Shown: positions 1 to 6,558 of the stretch, piece by piece
Layout of the letters: each line of letters starts with the position of its first letter
Numbering within the stretch: position 1 is the first letter of the stretch
Source of the DNA: Rhizobiaceae bacterium
GTDB lineage: Bacteria; Pseudomonadota; Alphaproteobacteria; Rhizobiales; Rhizobiaceae
Assembly (NCBI GenBank): GCA_028865845.1
Contig: JAGWJK010000080.1
Coordinates: 1-10,433 of the forward strand
Length of the DNA stretch: 10,433 nucleotides
Direction of reading: 5' to 3'
Translations under genes and position numbers: made by a program
Notes under the pieces: generated by a model
Database searches by the model: none
What the model was told of the DNA's origin: nothing
The model's input: only the letters and a program-made list of their open reading frames with translations

Positions 1-294
1 CTGTCGCTGGCCGCGTCGCTGATGTCCGGCGACACGATTGACATTCGCCGGCATATTTTCAGCCGTCGGGCCGCGCTGGATGCTATCTTAACGGGGGCCG
101 GCCTCACCGTCGGCGGGGGCATCGGATTATTCGCGCTTGTTGTCGACGAGCGCGCCGCGGACATATATACGCATCTTTGCCGCCATCATATTCTCGTCCG
201 TAAGTTCGATTATGCGCCGACGTGGTTGCGTTTCGGTCTTGCTGCAGACGAAGAGGCCGATCGCAGACTTGCCGGGGTCCTCAAGGATTACTAG
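1..294 (+). CDS. cobC: CobC, threonine-phosphate decarboxylase, 3' part (partial)
   Basis: Only the last 97 residues are present; the reading frame is open to the left window edge. CobC is a PLP-dependent class II aminotransferase-fold enzyme that decarboxylates L-threonine phosphate to (R)-1-amino-2-propanol phosphate, the side-chain building block of cobalamin. The visible part is the small C-terminal domain. It includes a Gly-rich stretch (TVGGGIGLF) and the typical end HILVRKF..WLRFGLAADEEADRRLA, where the Arg of WLRFGL would correspond to the substrate-carboxylate Arg of this fold (inference from family). The PLP lysine lies outside the window. The stop at 292-294 is only 2 nt before cobD, which acts on the product of this enzyme, so the two are almost certainly co-transcribed. 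Another class II aminotransferase (histidinol-phosphate type) is possible from this fragment alone, but the cobD neighbour decides. Confidence 0.85.
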   Translation: MSLAASLMSGDTIDIRRHIFSRRAALDAILTGAGLTVGGGIGLFALVVDERAADIYTHLCRHHILVRKFDYAPTWLRFGLAADEEADRRLAGVLKDY

Positions 295-296
295 AC

Positions 297-1277
297 ATGA
301 TGACCGACGAACATTTGCTCATCCTCATTCTGGCGCTGCTTCTCGACCGCATCATCGGCGACCCCGATTGGCTGTGGCAGCGCGTGCCTCACCCGGTGGT
401 ATTGTTCGGCAGGGCGATTTCATTTTTTGATCGCAGTTTCAACGGCAAGCACCTGGCTGGTGTCCTGCGCCGGCGCAACGGCCTGATGTCGATCGGGGCG
501 CTGCTTTTCGGCGCGGTGATCGCCGGATGGGCGGTTCACGGATTGCTCGCTTTTTTCGGCTGGCTCGGGATTCTGGTTGAAGCCGGGCTGGTGGCGATCT
601 TCCTGGCGCAGAAGAGCCTGGCCGACCATGTCGCCGACGTCTCGAACGCTTTGCGTAGCGAAGGACTGGCGGGCGGACGTCTTGCCGTGTCGCGCATCGT
701 CGGCCGCGATCCCGAGACGCTGGACGAGCCCGCCGTCTGCCGTGCGGCAATCGAAAGCCTCGCCGAGAATTTTTCCGATGGCGTCGTCGCTCCGGCGCTC
801 TGGTATGCGGTGTTCGGGCTGCCGGGCCTCTTTGCCTACAAGATGCTGAATACGGCCGATTCGATGATCGGCCATAAATCCGAGACTTACATCGATTTCG
901 GCCGAGCCGCCGCGAAACTGGACGATATCGCCAATTGGCCGGCTGCCAGACTGTCCATATTGCTGATCGCGCTCGGTGCGGTCGCCAAGAAGGGCATTTC
1001 GGCTCTGGGCAACACAATCCGGGTCGCTGTGCGCGATGGCGGGCTGCATCGCTCGCCGAATTCGGGCCGTCCCGAAGCGGCGATGGCGGGCGCGCTCGAC
1101 ATTCAGCTTGCCGGGCCGCGCGTCTATGGTGGCGAAATCGTCCGCGAGCCGATGATCAATGGTGCCGGCCGAGATGTCGCGACGGTCAACGACGTCGAAG
1201 CAGGTATTTCGATCTTTTATTCTGCGTGTTCAGTACTGACGCTTGTGATGTTTCTTGCGTTTCTACTGTTGCTTTAG
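297..1277 (+). CDS. cobD: CobD/CbiB, adenosylcobinamide-phosphate synthase
   Basis: This is an inner-membrane enzyme of 326 residues, normal for the family. It joins adenosylcobyric acid with aminopropanol (or its phosphate) to give adenosylcobinamide (phosphate). Family signatures visible in order are: N-terminal hydrophobic segment followed by DRIIGDPDW and HPVVLFG (about 17-38); hydrophobic helices at about 64-105; ESLAENFSDGVVAPALWY (153-170); NTADSMIGHK (185-194); HRSPNSGRPEAAMAGAL (251-267); and a C-terminal hydrophobic helix at about 304-326. ATG 297 was chosen because AAGGA at 283-287 lies 9 nt upstream and the gene then sits 2 nt after the cobC stop. ATG 300 is a second possible start, and an open stretch back to 222 only overlaps cobC. 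The naming follows the Pseudomonas denitrificans cob scheme; in Salmonella the same protein is CbiB. Confidence 0.95.
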   Translation: MMTDEHLLILILALLLDRIIGDPDWLWQRVPHPVVLFGRAISFFDRSFNGKHLAGVLRRRNGLMSIGALLFGAVIAGWAVHGLLAFFGWLGILVEAGLVAIFLAQKSLADHVADVSNALRSEGLAGGRLAVSRIVGRDPETLDEPAVCRAAIESLAENFSDGVVAPALWYAVFGLPGLFAYKMLNTADSMIGHKSETYIDFGRAAAKLDDIANWPAARLSILLIALGAVAKKGISALGNTIRVAVRDGGLHRSPNSGRPEAAMAGALDIQLAGPRVYGGEIVREPMINGAGRDVATVNDVEAGISIFYSACSVLTLVMFLAFLLLL

Positions 1278-1300
1278 TTGCGCGGCATAGCGTTAACCAA

Positions 1301-1331
1301 TTGGTCATCATGCGCATTAAGTCAATATAAT
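1301..1331 (+). promoter_or_regulatory. Possible sigma70-type promoter for the YkuD gene
   Basis: A perfect TATAAT lies at 1326-1331. The best -35 candidates are TTGGTC at 1301-1306 (19-nt spacer) or TGGTCA at 1302-1307 (18-nt spacer); both are weak. The spot is AT-richer than its surroundings and lies 68 nt before the YkuD start codon. The upstream 10-bp palindrome ACCAATTGGT (1296-1305) overlaps the putative -35 and could be an operator, but no regulator is recognised. Support is by motif only. Confidence 0.35.
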
Positions 1332-1398
1332 CAGTCTCCCTGTAGTCTTTTCCCTCATTGCAACTGTTCGAAAACGAAACAGGCGATCGAGGGACAAG

Positions 1399-1827
1399 AT
1401 GAAAAAGATTATTGCGGCTGTCGCCGGATGCTTATGCTTTCAGTTCCATGCTGTTTCGGCGCAGGCCGGAATGGTTATTGCCAATGTTGATATTCATTCC
1501 CAAACGATGACGGTTTCCGAAGACGGCGTATTTAAGTACCGTTGGAAGGTTTCGACCGCTCGCAGTGGTTATGTTACCCCGACCGGGTCCTATACTGCGA
1601 AATGGCTGTCGCGCGACCATCATTCGAAGAAATACGATAATGCGCCGATGCCCTATGCTGTTTTCTTCAACGGCGGCTACGCAGTCCATGGCACCTATGA
1701 ACTGAAACATCTTGGTCAGCCGGCGTCGCACGGCTGCGTTAGACTTGAGCCGCGCAATGCGGCGACATTCTTTGACATGACGCACGAGGCAGGCCTCAGC
1801 AACACCAAGATTGTCATCAGCCAATAA
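1399..1827 (+). CDS. Small secreted L,D-transpeptidase (YkuD domain)
   Basis: This 142-residue protein has a Sec-type signal peptide: MKK followed by a hydrophobic core, with a likely cleavage after VSA near residue 21. The rest is a single minimal YkuD domain. Its catalytic signature is complete: His97-Gly98, and SHGCVRL at 110-116 with nucleophile Cys113, His111 and Arg115. YkuD enzymes act in the periplasm, making 3-3 peptidoglycan cross-links or attaching proteins to meso-diaminopimelate. Which of these this one does cannot be told from sequence. There is no LysM or other wall-binding module. The start is supported by GAGGGA at 1389-1394. It is separated from cobD by 121 nt with its own promoter candidate, and from acpXL by 221 nt, so it is probably monocistronic. 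An envelope role next to the lipid A cluster is suggestive only. Confidence 0.9.
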   Translation: MKKIIAAVAGCLCFQFHAVSAQAGMVIANVDIHSQTMTVSEDGVFKYRWKVSTARSGYVTPTGSYTAKWLSRDHHSKKYDNAPMPYAVFFNGGYAVHGTYELKHLGQPASHGCVRLEPRNAATFFDMTHEAGLSNTKIVISQ

Positions 1828-2048
1828 GACAACGAGGTGGCCGAAATCAGTGCAAGCGTGAGGTCAGCCGCAATGCTGCCGCATCTTGCTCGCATGTCGG
1901 CCGCCATCTCCGCTTTGCGGCGCAAGTATCTTTGCTGTTTGGGCAACAGTGCTTGGCCAAATTACCGGGGTCTCCGGCGGAAACCATTGGCTTTTGGAAT
2001 GGATTTCCCTATGAGGAGGGTTGAATTATCATTTCAAGAGGTATGGGC
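1828..2048 (+). other. Spacer upstream of acpXL, probable promoter/leader region
   Basis: No convincing gene fills this 221-nt stretch. It must hold the promoter of the acpXL operon. A weak candidate is TTGGCT (1987-1992) with TATGAG (2010-2015) at 17-nt spacing. Two small inverted repeats are visible: CTGTT/AACAG (1935-1939/1945-1949) and CCGG/CCGG (1965-1968/1974-1977). A very strong Shine-Dalgarno-like AGGAGGG at 2014-2020 is not placed to serve the acpXL start. A 13-codon reading frame from ATG 2011 to TGA 2050-2052 would overlap the acpXL GTG as GTGA. Confidence 0.4.
2038..2041 (+). promoter_or_regulatory. Ribosome-binding site deciding the acpXL start
   Basis: GAGG at 2038-2041 is only 1 nt from ATG 2043 but 7 nt from the in-frame GTG at 2049. 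The spacing therefore favours GTG 2049 and a 92-residue AcpXL beginning [10 protein letters not shown]. Confidence 0.65.
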
Positions 2049-2327
2049 GTGACTGCTACATTCGACAAAGTTGCCGACATCATCGCTGAGACAAGCGAAA
2101 TCGACCGTGAGACCATTACCCCAGAGAGCCACACGATCGACGACCTCGGCATCGACAGCCTCGACTTCCTGGACATCGTCTTCGCTATCGACAAGGAATT
2201 CGGCATCAAGATTCCGCTGGAACAGTGGACGCAGGAAGTCAACGAAGGCAAGGTTTCGACCGAGGAATATTTCGTCCTCAAGAACCTCTGCGCCAAGATC
2301 GACGAATTGCGCGCCGCCAAGGGCTGA
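2049..2327 (+). CDS. acpXL: AcpXL, acyl carrier protein for very-long-chain lipid A fatty acid
   Basis: AcpXL is the specialised carrier on which the 27-hydroxyoctacosanoic acid chain of rhizobial lipid A is built and from which LpxXL transfers it. The start at GTG 2049 gives 92 residues, the length I associate with this family; ATG 2043 would add only two residues and lacks a spaced ribosome-binding site. The phosphopantetheine attachment site is Ser37 within [12 protein letters not shown] (31-42). The protein is acidic and helical, as expected. It is longer than the housekeeping ACP (about 78 residues) and has the family-typical segment around [20 protein letters not shown] (56-75). It is the first gene of the VLCFA cluster, but a terminator-like hairpin follows it directly, suggesting it is made in excess over the downstream enzymes. 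Identification as AcpXL rather than housekeeping AcpP rests on sequence and context together. Confidence 0.97.
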
Positions 2328-2350
2328 GTAACGTCCTTTGATTTTTTTGA

Positions 2351-2392
2351 CGCCCAGCCGCCTTTGAATCTGGCGGCCGGGCGGTTTTGTTC
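2351..2392 (+). terminator. Intrinsic terminator / attenuator after acpXL
   Basis: The inverted repeat CGCCCAGCCGCC (2351-2362) pairs with GGCGGCCGGGCG (2372-2383). This is a 12-bp stem with one mismatch and a 9-nt loop, followed by GTTTTGTTCTT. It lies 23 nt after the acpXL stop and 68 nt before fabZXL. It is inside an otherwise collinear cluster, so partial read-through would give much acpXL mRNA and less of the distal genes. Confidence 0.75.
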
Positions 2393-2451
2393 TTAACTAT
2401 CGTATCCAACCCGCTGCCATATCGCTTCGACGGGTCGGATCGGAGGCATTG

Positions 2452-2925
2452 ATGCTGCTGGAATATTTCCAGATGATCGATCGGGTCGAGTCCGTCGATC
2501 TTTCCAAGGGCCTGTTGAAGGCTCATTCGGTCGTTCCGGCCAAAAGCCCCGTTTTCGAAGGCCATTTCCCAGGCATGCCGCTGGTTCCCGGCGTTCTTCT
2601 GATCGAAACCATGGCGCAGGCCTCGGGCATGCTGGTGCTTGCTGCGACGAAGTTTGCCTACATGCCGTTCCTCATGTCGGTCGATGGCGCCAAGATGCGC
2701 ACTTTCGTCGAGCCCGAGGCCGAACTCGACATCGAGGCGGAATTGGAGCATGACGGCTCGGGTTTCGCGGTGACCAAGGCGCGCATCACCATCGCCGGCA
2801 AGAAGATCTGCGATGCGCAGTTGAAGCTGCGCACGATGCCGTTTAACGAAGTGCCGCTCGCCGACATCGTGCGCAAGCGGGCAGGCGAGGTCGGTCTACT
2901 CGACGCCATCGCCGCCAACGCGTGA
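2452..2925 (+). CDS. fabZXL: FabZXL, 3-hydroxyacyl-ACP dehydratase of the VLCFA pathway
   Basis: This is a 157-residue single hot-dog-fold protein of the FabZ family. The catalytic pair is present: His38 in GHFPGMPLVPG (37-47) and Glu52 in LLIETMAQASG (49-59). FabZ removes water from 3-hydroxyacyl-ACP to give trans-2-enoyl-ACP. Here the substrate would be acyl-AcpXL during elongation to C28 (inference from the cluster). ATG 2452 is preferred over the adjacent TTG 2449 because GGAGG at 2442-2446 sits 5 nt before it. The C-terminal tail (about 130-157) extends slightly beyond the catalytic fold. The gene follows the acpXL terminator and precedes fabF2XL by 47 nt. The housekeeping fabZ of rhizobia usually lies with lpxD/lpxA, so this is the dedicated paralogue. 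Confidence 0.93.
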   Translation: MLLEYFQMIDRVESVDLSKGLLKAHSVVPAKSPVFEGHFPGMPLVPGVLLIETMAQASGMLVLAATKFAYMPFLMSVDGAKMRTFVEPEAELDIEAELEHDGSGFAVTKARITIAGKKICDAQLKLRTMPFNEVPLADIVRKRAGEVGLLDAIAANA

Positions 2926-2926
2926 C

Positions 2927-2945
2927 GCGCCTTTTCCCAAGGCGC
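2927..2945 (+). other. Intercistronic hairpin between fabZXL and fabF2XL
   Basis: GCGCCTT (2927-2933) and AAGGCGC (2939-2945) form a perfect 7-bp stem with a 5-nt loop, starting 1 nt after the fabZXL stop. There is no T-run after it, so it is more likely an mRNA stability or processing element than a terminator. Confidence 0.4.
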
Positions 2946-2972
2946 AGCGCCGCATTCAAAGAGGATTGAGGA

Positions 2973-4178
2973 ATGAGCAAGGCTCAGAATGATGTGGTGA
3001 TCACGGGTATCGGTATCGTTACCTGTCAGGGTGTCGGCAAGGACGCACACGTCGCCCTGCTGACAGCGGACAAGGCACCGCCGACCATTGTGGAAACCGA
3101 GAAATTCAAGCCTTATCCAGTACATCCGCTGCCGGAGATTGATTGGTCGCAGCAGATTCCGAAGCGCGGCGACAAGCGCCAGATGGAGAACTGGCAGCGC
3201 ATCGGCGTCTTTACCGCCGGCCTGGCGCTCGACGATGCCGGCTTCAAGGACAATCTCGAAGCGTGCGGCAGCATGGATATGATCGTGGCCGCCGGCGGTG
3301 GCGAACGCGATATCAATGTCGATACGCTGATCGTCAACGAGGGGCTGAAGCGCAACGATCGCGAAGTGCTGCTCAATGAAAAGCTGACGACGGAGCTGCG
3401 GCCGACATTGTTCCTCGCGCAGCTTTCCAATCTTCTCGCCGGCAATATTTCCATCGTCCAGAAGGTCACTGGTTCGTCTCGCACGTTCATGGGCGAAGAA
3501 GCGGCCGGCATCTCCGCGGTTGAGACCGCGTTTCATCGCATCAAGTCCGGTGAATCGAGCCATGCGCTCGTCGGCGGCGCCTTCTCGGCCGAGCGGCTGG
3601 ATATGATGCTGCTCATCGAATCCGTCAACGCCCATGCCATCGGTGGCTGGCATCCGCTGTGGTCGCGCAAGGCCGAAGATGGCGGCGGTATGATCATGGG
3701 GTCGCTCAGCGCCTTCCTCGTATTGGAATCGCGCGCACACGCCGAAGATCGCGGCGCGTATATCTACGCGACGATCGACTCGGTGGAAGGCGATCGTGGC
3801 ACCCGCGCCGACGGTAAGCTGGAAGCGCGGCTGGAACGCCTGCTGGAACCAGCCAAGGATGCGGTCAATGACAGCACGGTGGTCTTCTGCGGAACCACCG
3901 CTATCCTGGATCTGGCGGAGCGTGAAAAAGCTGTTCTGGAGAAGCAATTGCCGCAAGCTGCAGTCCGCGGCTATGCCGGCGTTTCCGGTCACGGCCTCGA
4001 GACACAGTTTCCGCTCGGCATCGCTTTTGCCGCGCTCGCCATCGCCAACAAGGCGAAGGTACCGCCTTTCGACGCCAGCTATGAAATGCCGATGAGCGCC
4101 GGGGTCAAGACCGCCGTGGTAACGACGGTCGGCCATCAGCGCGGCGAGGGCGTCGCCGTTCTTTCCGCTGAAGCGTGA
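2973..4178 (+). CDS. fabF2XL: FabF2XL, ketosynthase-fold protein lacking the catalytic residues (CLF-like)
   Basis: This 401-residue protein has a beta-ketoacyl-ACP synthase (thiolase) fold: N-terminal VVITGIGIVTCQG (8-20), central GGAFSAERLD (201-210), LVLESRAHAEDRGA (249-262). Gapless alignment of residues 179-199 with the neighbour FabF1XL puts Glu176 (GEEAAG) where the nucleophile Cys176 of FabF1XL stands (TACASG). The first catalytic His is Cys306 (FCGTT instead of AHGTS), the Lys is Ala335, and the C-terminal GFGG loop is absent (around 384-393). Only the second His, His340 (SGHG), remains. It is therefore unlikely to condense on its own. Known type II polyketide chain-length factors likewise carry Gln in place of the nucleophile, so a structural or chain-length partner of FabF1XL is the best inference. 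The start ATG 2973 has a purine-rich GAGG-containing site just upstream; fabF1XL follows after 14 nt. Confidence 0.9.
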   Translation: MSKAQNDVVITGIGIVTCQGVGKDAHVALLTADKAPPTIVETEKFKPYPVHPLPEIDWSQQIPKRGDKRQMENWQRIGVFTAGLALDDAGFKDNLEACGSMDMIVAAGGGERDINVDTLIVNEGLKRNDREVLLNEKLTTELRPTLFLAQLSNLLAGNISIVQKVTGSSRTFMGEEAAGISAVETAFHRIKSGESSHALVGGAFSAERLDMMLLIESVNAHAIGGWHPLWSRKAEDGGGMIMGSLSAFLVLESRAHAEDRGAYIYATIDSVEGDRGTRADGKLEARLERLLEPAKDAVNDSTVVFCGTTAILDLAEREKAVLEKQLPQAAVRGYAGVSGHGLETQFPLGIAFAALAIANKAKVPPFDASYEMPMSAGVKTAVVTTVGHQRGEGVAVLSAEA

Positions 4179-4192
4179 GGAGTTAGGATCAT

Positions 4193-5473
4193 ATGACCAC
4201 GTACAAGGATCATCTCGGTCGCCCGATCGTCGCCGTCACCGGCATGGGCATCATCACCTCGCTCGGACAGGGGCTGGAGGACAACTGGAACGCACTGTCT
4301 TCCGGAACCTCCGGCATCCATGCGATCACGCGCTTCCCGACCGATGGGCTGTCGACCCGTATTGCCGGCACGGTTGATTTCATCGATGTTCCGGTGCCGA
4401 ACGCCGTCGAGCGCTCCTACGCCTTTGCCCGCGAGACGACGATCGAGGCTCTGGCGCAGGCCGGCCTGACGGGTGATTTCAATGGTCCGCTCTTCCTTGC
4501 CGCGCCGCCGATCGAGCCGGAATGGAGCGCCCGGTTCGCGCTTGCCGATCGTTCGCCGCCGGCGGATCATCCGGGTGACGCCTATGAGCGTTTCCTTGCC
4601 GCCATGCGCCAACGTCCGGATCCGGCTTTCCATGAAGCGGCGTTGTTCGGCGCCATTTCCGAGCGCCTCGCGGATCGCTTCGGCACGCGCGGCTTGCCGG
4701 TGACCTTGTCGACCGCCTGTGCATCCGGCGTTACCGCCATCCAGCTCGGTATCGAGGCGATCCGCCAGGGGCGCACGACGCGCGCATTGACGGTCGCGAC
4801 CGATGGCTCGCTGAGCGCGGAAGCGCTGATCCGTTTCTCGCTGCTCTCAGCTCTTTCCACGCAGAACGATCCGCCGACCAAGGCTTCGAAGCCGTTCAGC
4901 AAAGATCGCGACGGCTTCGTCATCGCCGAAGGTGCTGCGACGCTGGTGCTGGAATCGCTGGAAACGGCGATTGCCCGCGGTGCGAAGATCCTTGGCATCA
5001 TGAAAGGCGCCGGCGACAAGGCCGATTCCTTCCATCGCACCCGCTCGTCGCCCGATGGCGGCCCGGCGATCGCCACGATCCGCGCGGCTCTTGCCGATGC
5101 CGGCATGGCGGAGACGGATATCGGCTATATCAATGCACACGGCACCTCGACGACGGAAAACGACAACATGGAATATGGCGCGATGTCCGCAGTCTTCGGC
5201 GAACGGCTGCCATCCATTCCGGTATCATCCAACAAGTCGATGATCGGCCACACGCTGACGGCTGCCGGCGCGGTCGAAGCGGTGTTTTCGCTGCAGACGA
5301 TGTTGACCGGTACGTTACCGCCGACGATCAACTACAACAACCCTGATACGTCGATCATTCTTGACGTCGTGCCCAACAAAAAGCGTGAAAAGCAGGTCAG
5401 CGCCGTGCTTTCGAACTCGTTTGGGTTCGGCGGACAGAATGCGAGCCTTGTCATGGCGCTCGAACCGGCTTAA
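4193..5473 (+). CDS. fabF1XL: FabF1XL, beta-ketoacyl-ACP synthase of the VLCFA pathway
   Basis: This 426-residue KAS II-type condensing enzyme has all catalytic residues: Cys176 (TACASG), His316 (INAHGTST), Lys348 and His353 (SSNKSMIGHT), and the C-terminal NSFGFGGQN loop (408-416). It would condense malonyl units onto acyl-AcpXL to extend the chain towards C28. The N-terminal VAVTGMGIITSLG (13-25) is typical. The region about 98-165 diverges from ordinary FabF, with PLFLAAPPIEPEW and a charged stretch where FabF has its GSGIGG-type segment. This part normally contributes to the dimer interface and substrate tunnel, so it may reflect pairing with FabF2XL or the longer substrate (inference). 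ATG 4193 follows a GAGGAG/TTAGGA purine tract at 4177-4188. The tight 14-nt spacing with fabF2XL favours balanced production of the two proteins. Confidence 0.94.
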   Translation: MTTYKDHLGRPIVAVTGMGIITSLGQGLEDNWNALSSGTSGIHAITRFPTDGLSTRIAGTVDFIDVPVPNAVERSYAFARETTIEALAQAGLTGDFNGPLFLAAPPIEPEWSARFALADRSPPADHPGDAYERFLAAMRQRPDPAFHEAALFGAISERLADRFGTRGLPVTLSTACASGVTAIQLGIEAIRQGRTTRALTVATDGSLSAEALIRFSLLSALSTQNDPPTKASKPFSKDRDGFVIAEGAATLVLESLETAIARGAKILGIMKGAGDKADSFHRTRSSPDGGPAIATIRAALADAGMAETDIGYINAHGTSTTENDNMEYGAMSAVFGERLPSIPVSSNKSMIGHTLTAAGAVEAVFSLQTMLTGTLPPTINYNNPDTSIILDVVPNKKREKQVSAVLSNSFGFGGQNASLVMALEPA

Positions 5474-5524
5474 TCGGCTCTCTGAATAAAAAGACATGAC
5501 GCCCAAGGGGCGGGAGATTTTGCC

Positions 5525-6553
5525 ATGCGCGCTTTGCAACTGATCGACGACCGCAAGCTTGAGATCACCGATCTGCCGGAGCCTGATGCTCCTGCCGCCG
5601 GTGAAGTGACCCTGCGGGTGAAGGCGGTTGCGCTCAATCACATCGATGTCTGGGGCTGGCGTGGCATGGCCTTCGCCAAGCGCAAGATGCCGTTGGTGAT
5701 CGGCGCCGAGGCGGCCGGTGTCGTCGAGGCGATCGGCCCCGGCGTCGCGAACGTTCTGCCGGGCCAGCTCGTTTCGATCTATGGAGCGCGCACCTGCGGC
5801 CTCTGCCGCCATTGCCGTGAGGGTCGCGACAACCTTTGCGAACATGTCGGCGGCGTCCACGGTTTCCATCTCGACGGTTTCGCGCAGGAAAAGGTCAATC
5901 TGCCGGCGCGCCTGCTGGTTCCGGCTCCTCCCGGCGTCGACGCGATCGGCGCGGCACTGGCACCCGTCACCTTTGGCACCGTCGAGCATATGCTGTTCGA
6001 CAACGCCAAGCTCGAGCCCGGTGAAACGATCCTCGTGCATGCTGGCGGCTCCGGCATCGGCACGGCGGCAATTCAGCTGGCCAAGAAAATCGGCTGCACG
6101 GTCATTACCACCGTCGGCTCCGACGACAAGATCGAGAAGGCCAAGGCGCTTGGCGCCGATCACGTCATCAACTACCGCACCGACCGTTTCGAAGGCGTCG
6201 TGCGTAAGCTGACGAAGAAGAAGGGTGTCGACGTGGTTTTCGAGCACGTCGGCAAGGACACATGGGCGGGCTCGATGCTGTGCATGAAGCGCGGCGGTCG
6301 TCTCGTCACCTGCGGCTCGACGTCGGGCGTCTCCACCGACATGAACCTGATGATGCTGTTCCAGCAGCAGCTGAAGCTTCTCGGCTCCTTCGGCTGCCGC
6401 ATGGAGAACATGGCGAATGCCATGCAGAAGATGGCGCGCGGCCTGGTGCATCCGGTCATCGACACCGAGGTCGGTTTCGATGAGATCGACAAGGCGTTGG
6501 AACGGATGGAATCGCGCCAGATCTTCGGCAAGATCGTCCTCAAGATGGATTGA
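5525..6553 (+). CDS. adhXL: AdhXL, zinc-type MDR dehydrogenase of the VLCFA cluster
   Basis: This 342-residue medium-chain dehydrogenase/reductase has an N-terminal GroES-like domain. The structural zinc site is Cys91, Cys94, Cys97 and Cys105 (RTCGLCRHCREG then NLC). The nucleotide-binding Rossmann motif is HAGGSGIGTAAIQLAK (172-187). The usual catalytic-zinc ligands look absent: the GHExxG His is Ala61 (GAEAAG) and the N-terminal Cys is Asn38 (LNHIDVW). This is the pattern of quinone-oxidoreductase/enoyl-reductase-like MDR proteins. In this cluster a reductive step is needed after FabZXL, so an enoyl- or ketoacyl-AcpXL reductase is a reasonable inference; the published name (alcohol dehydrogenase) reflects family only. 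The start ATG 5525 has GGGAG at 5512-5516. The 51-nt gap after fabF1XL contains a short CGCCC/GGGCG hairpin. The stop overlaps the lpxXL upstream region. Confidence 0.93.
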   Translation: MRALQLIDDRKLEITDLPEPDAPAAGEVTLRVKAVALNHIDVWGWRGMAFAKRKMPLVIGAEAAGVVEAIGPGVANVLPGQLVSIYGARTCGLCRHCREGRDNLCEHVGGVHGFHLDGFAQEKVNLPARLLVPAPPGVDAIGAALAPVTFGTVEHMLFDNAKLEPGETILVHAGGSGIGTAAIQLAKKIGCTVITTVGSDDKIEKAKALGADHVINYRTDRFEGVVRKLTKKKGVDVVFEHVGKDTWAGSMLCMKRGGRLVTCGSTSGVSTDMNLMMLFQQQLKLLGSFGCRMENMANAMQKMARGLVHPVIDTEVGFDEIDKALERMESRQIFGKIVLKMD

Positions 6554-6558
6554 CGGGT

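Noticed and set aside
1294..1331. TTAA-containing sites before the YkuD gene as CtrA boxes
   Set aside because: Neither candidate has the full TTAA-N7-TTAA pattern; each has only one intact half.
1837..2052. 71-codon frame from GTG 1837 covering the spacer before acpXL
   Set aside because: Weak ribosome site, no family resemblance, rare codons in the distal part. Only its last 13 codons are of interest as a possible leader.
2658..4136. Long open frame on the - strand (492 codons) opposite fabZXL and fabF2XL
   Set aside because: Its composition is Arg/His/Asp-rich without domains, and it mirrors the codon periodicity of a well-supported gene on the + strand. It is a GC-rich shadow frame.
5315..6451. 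Long open frame on the - strand (378 codons) opposite fabF1XL/adhXL
   Set aside because: Same reason: antisense to clear genes, no recognisable motif.
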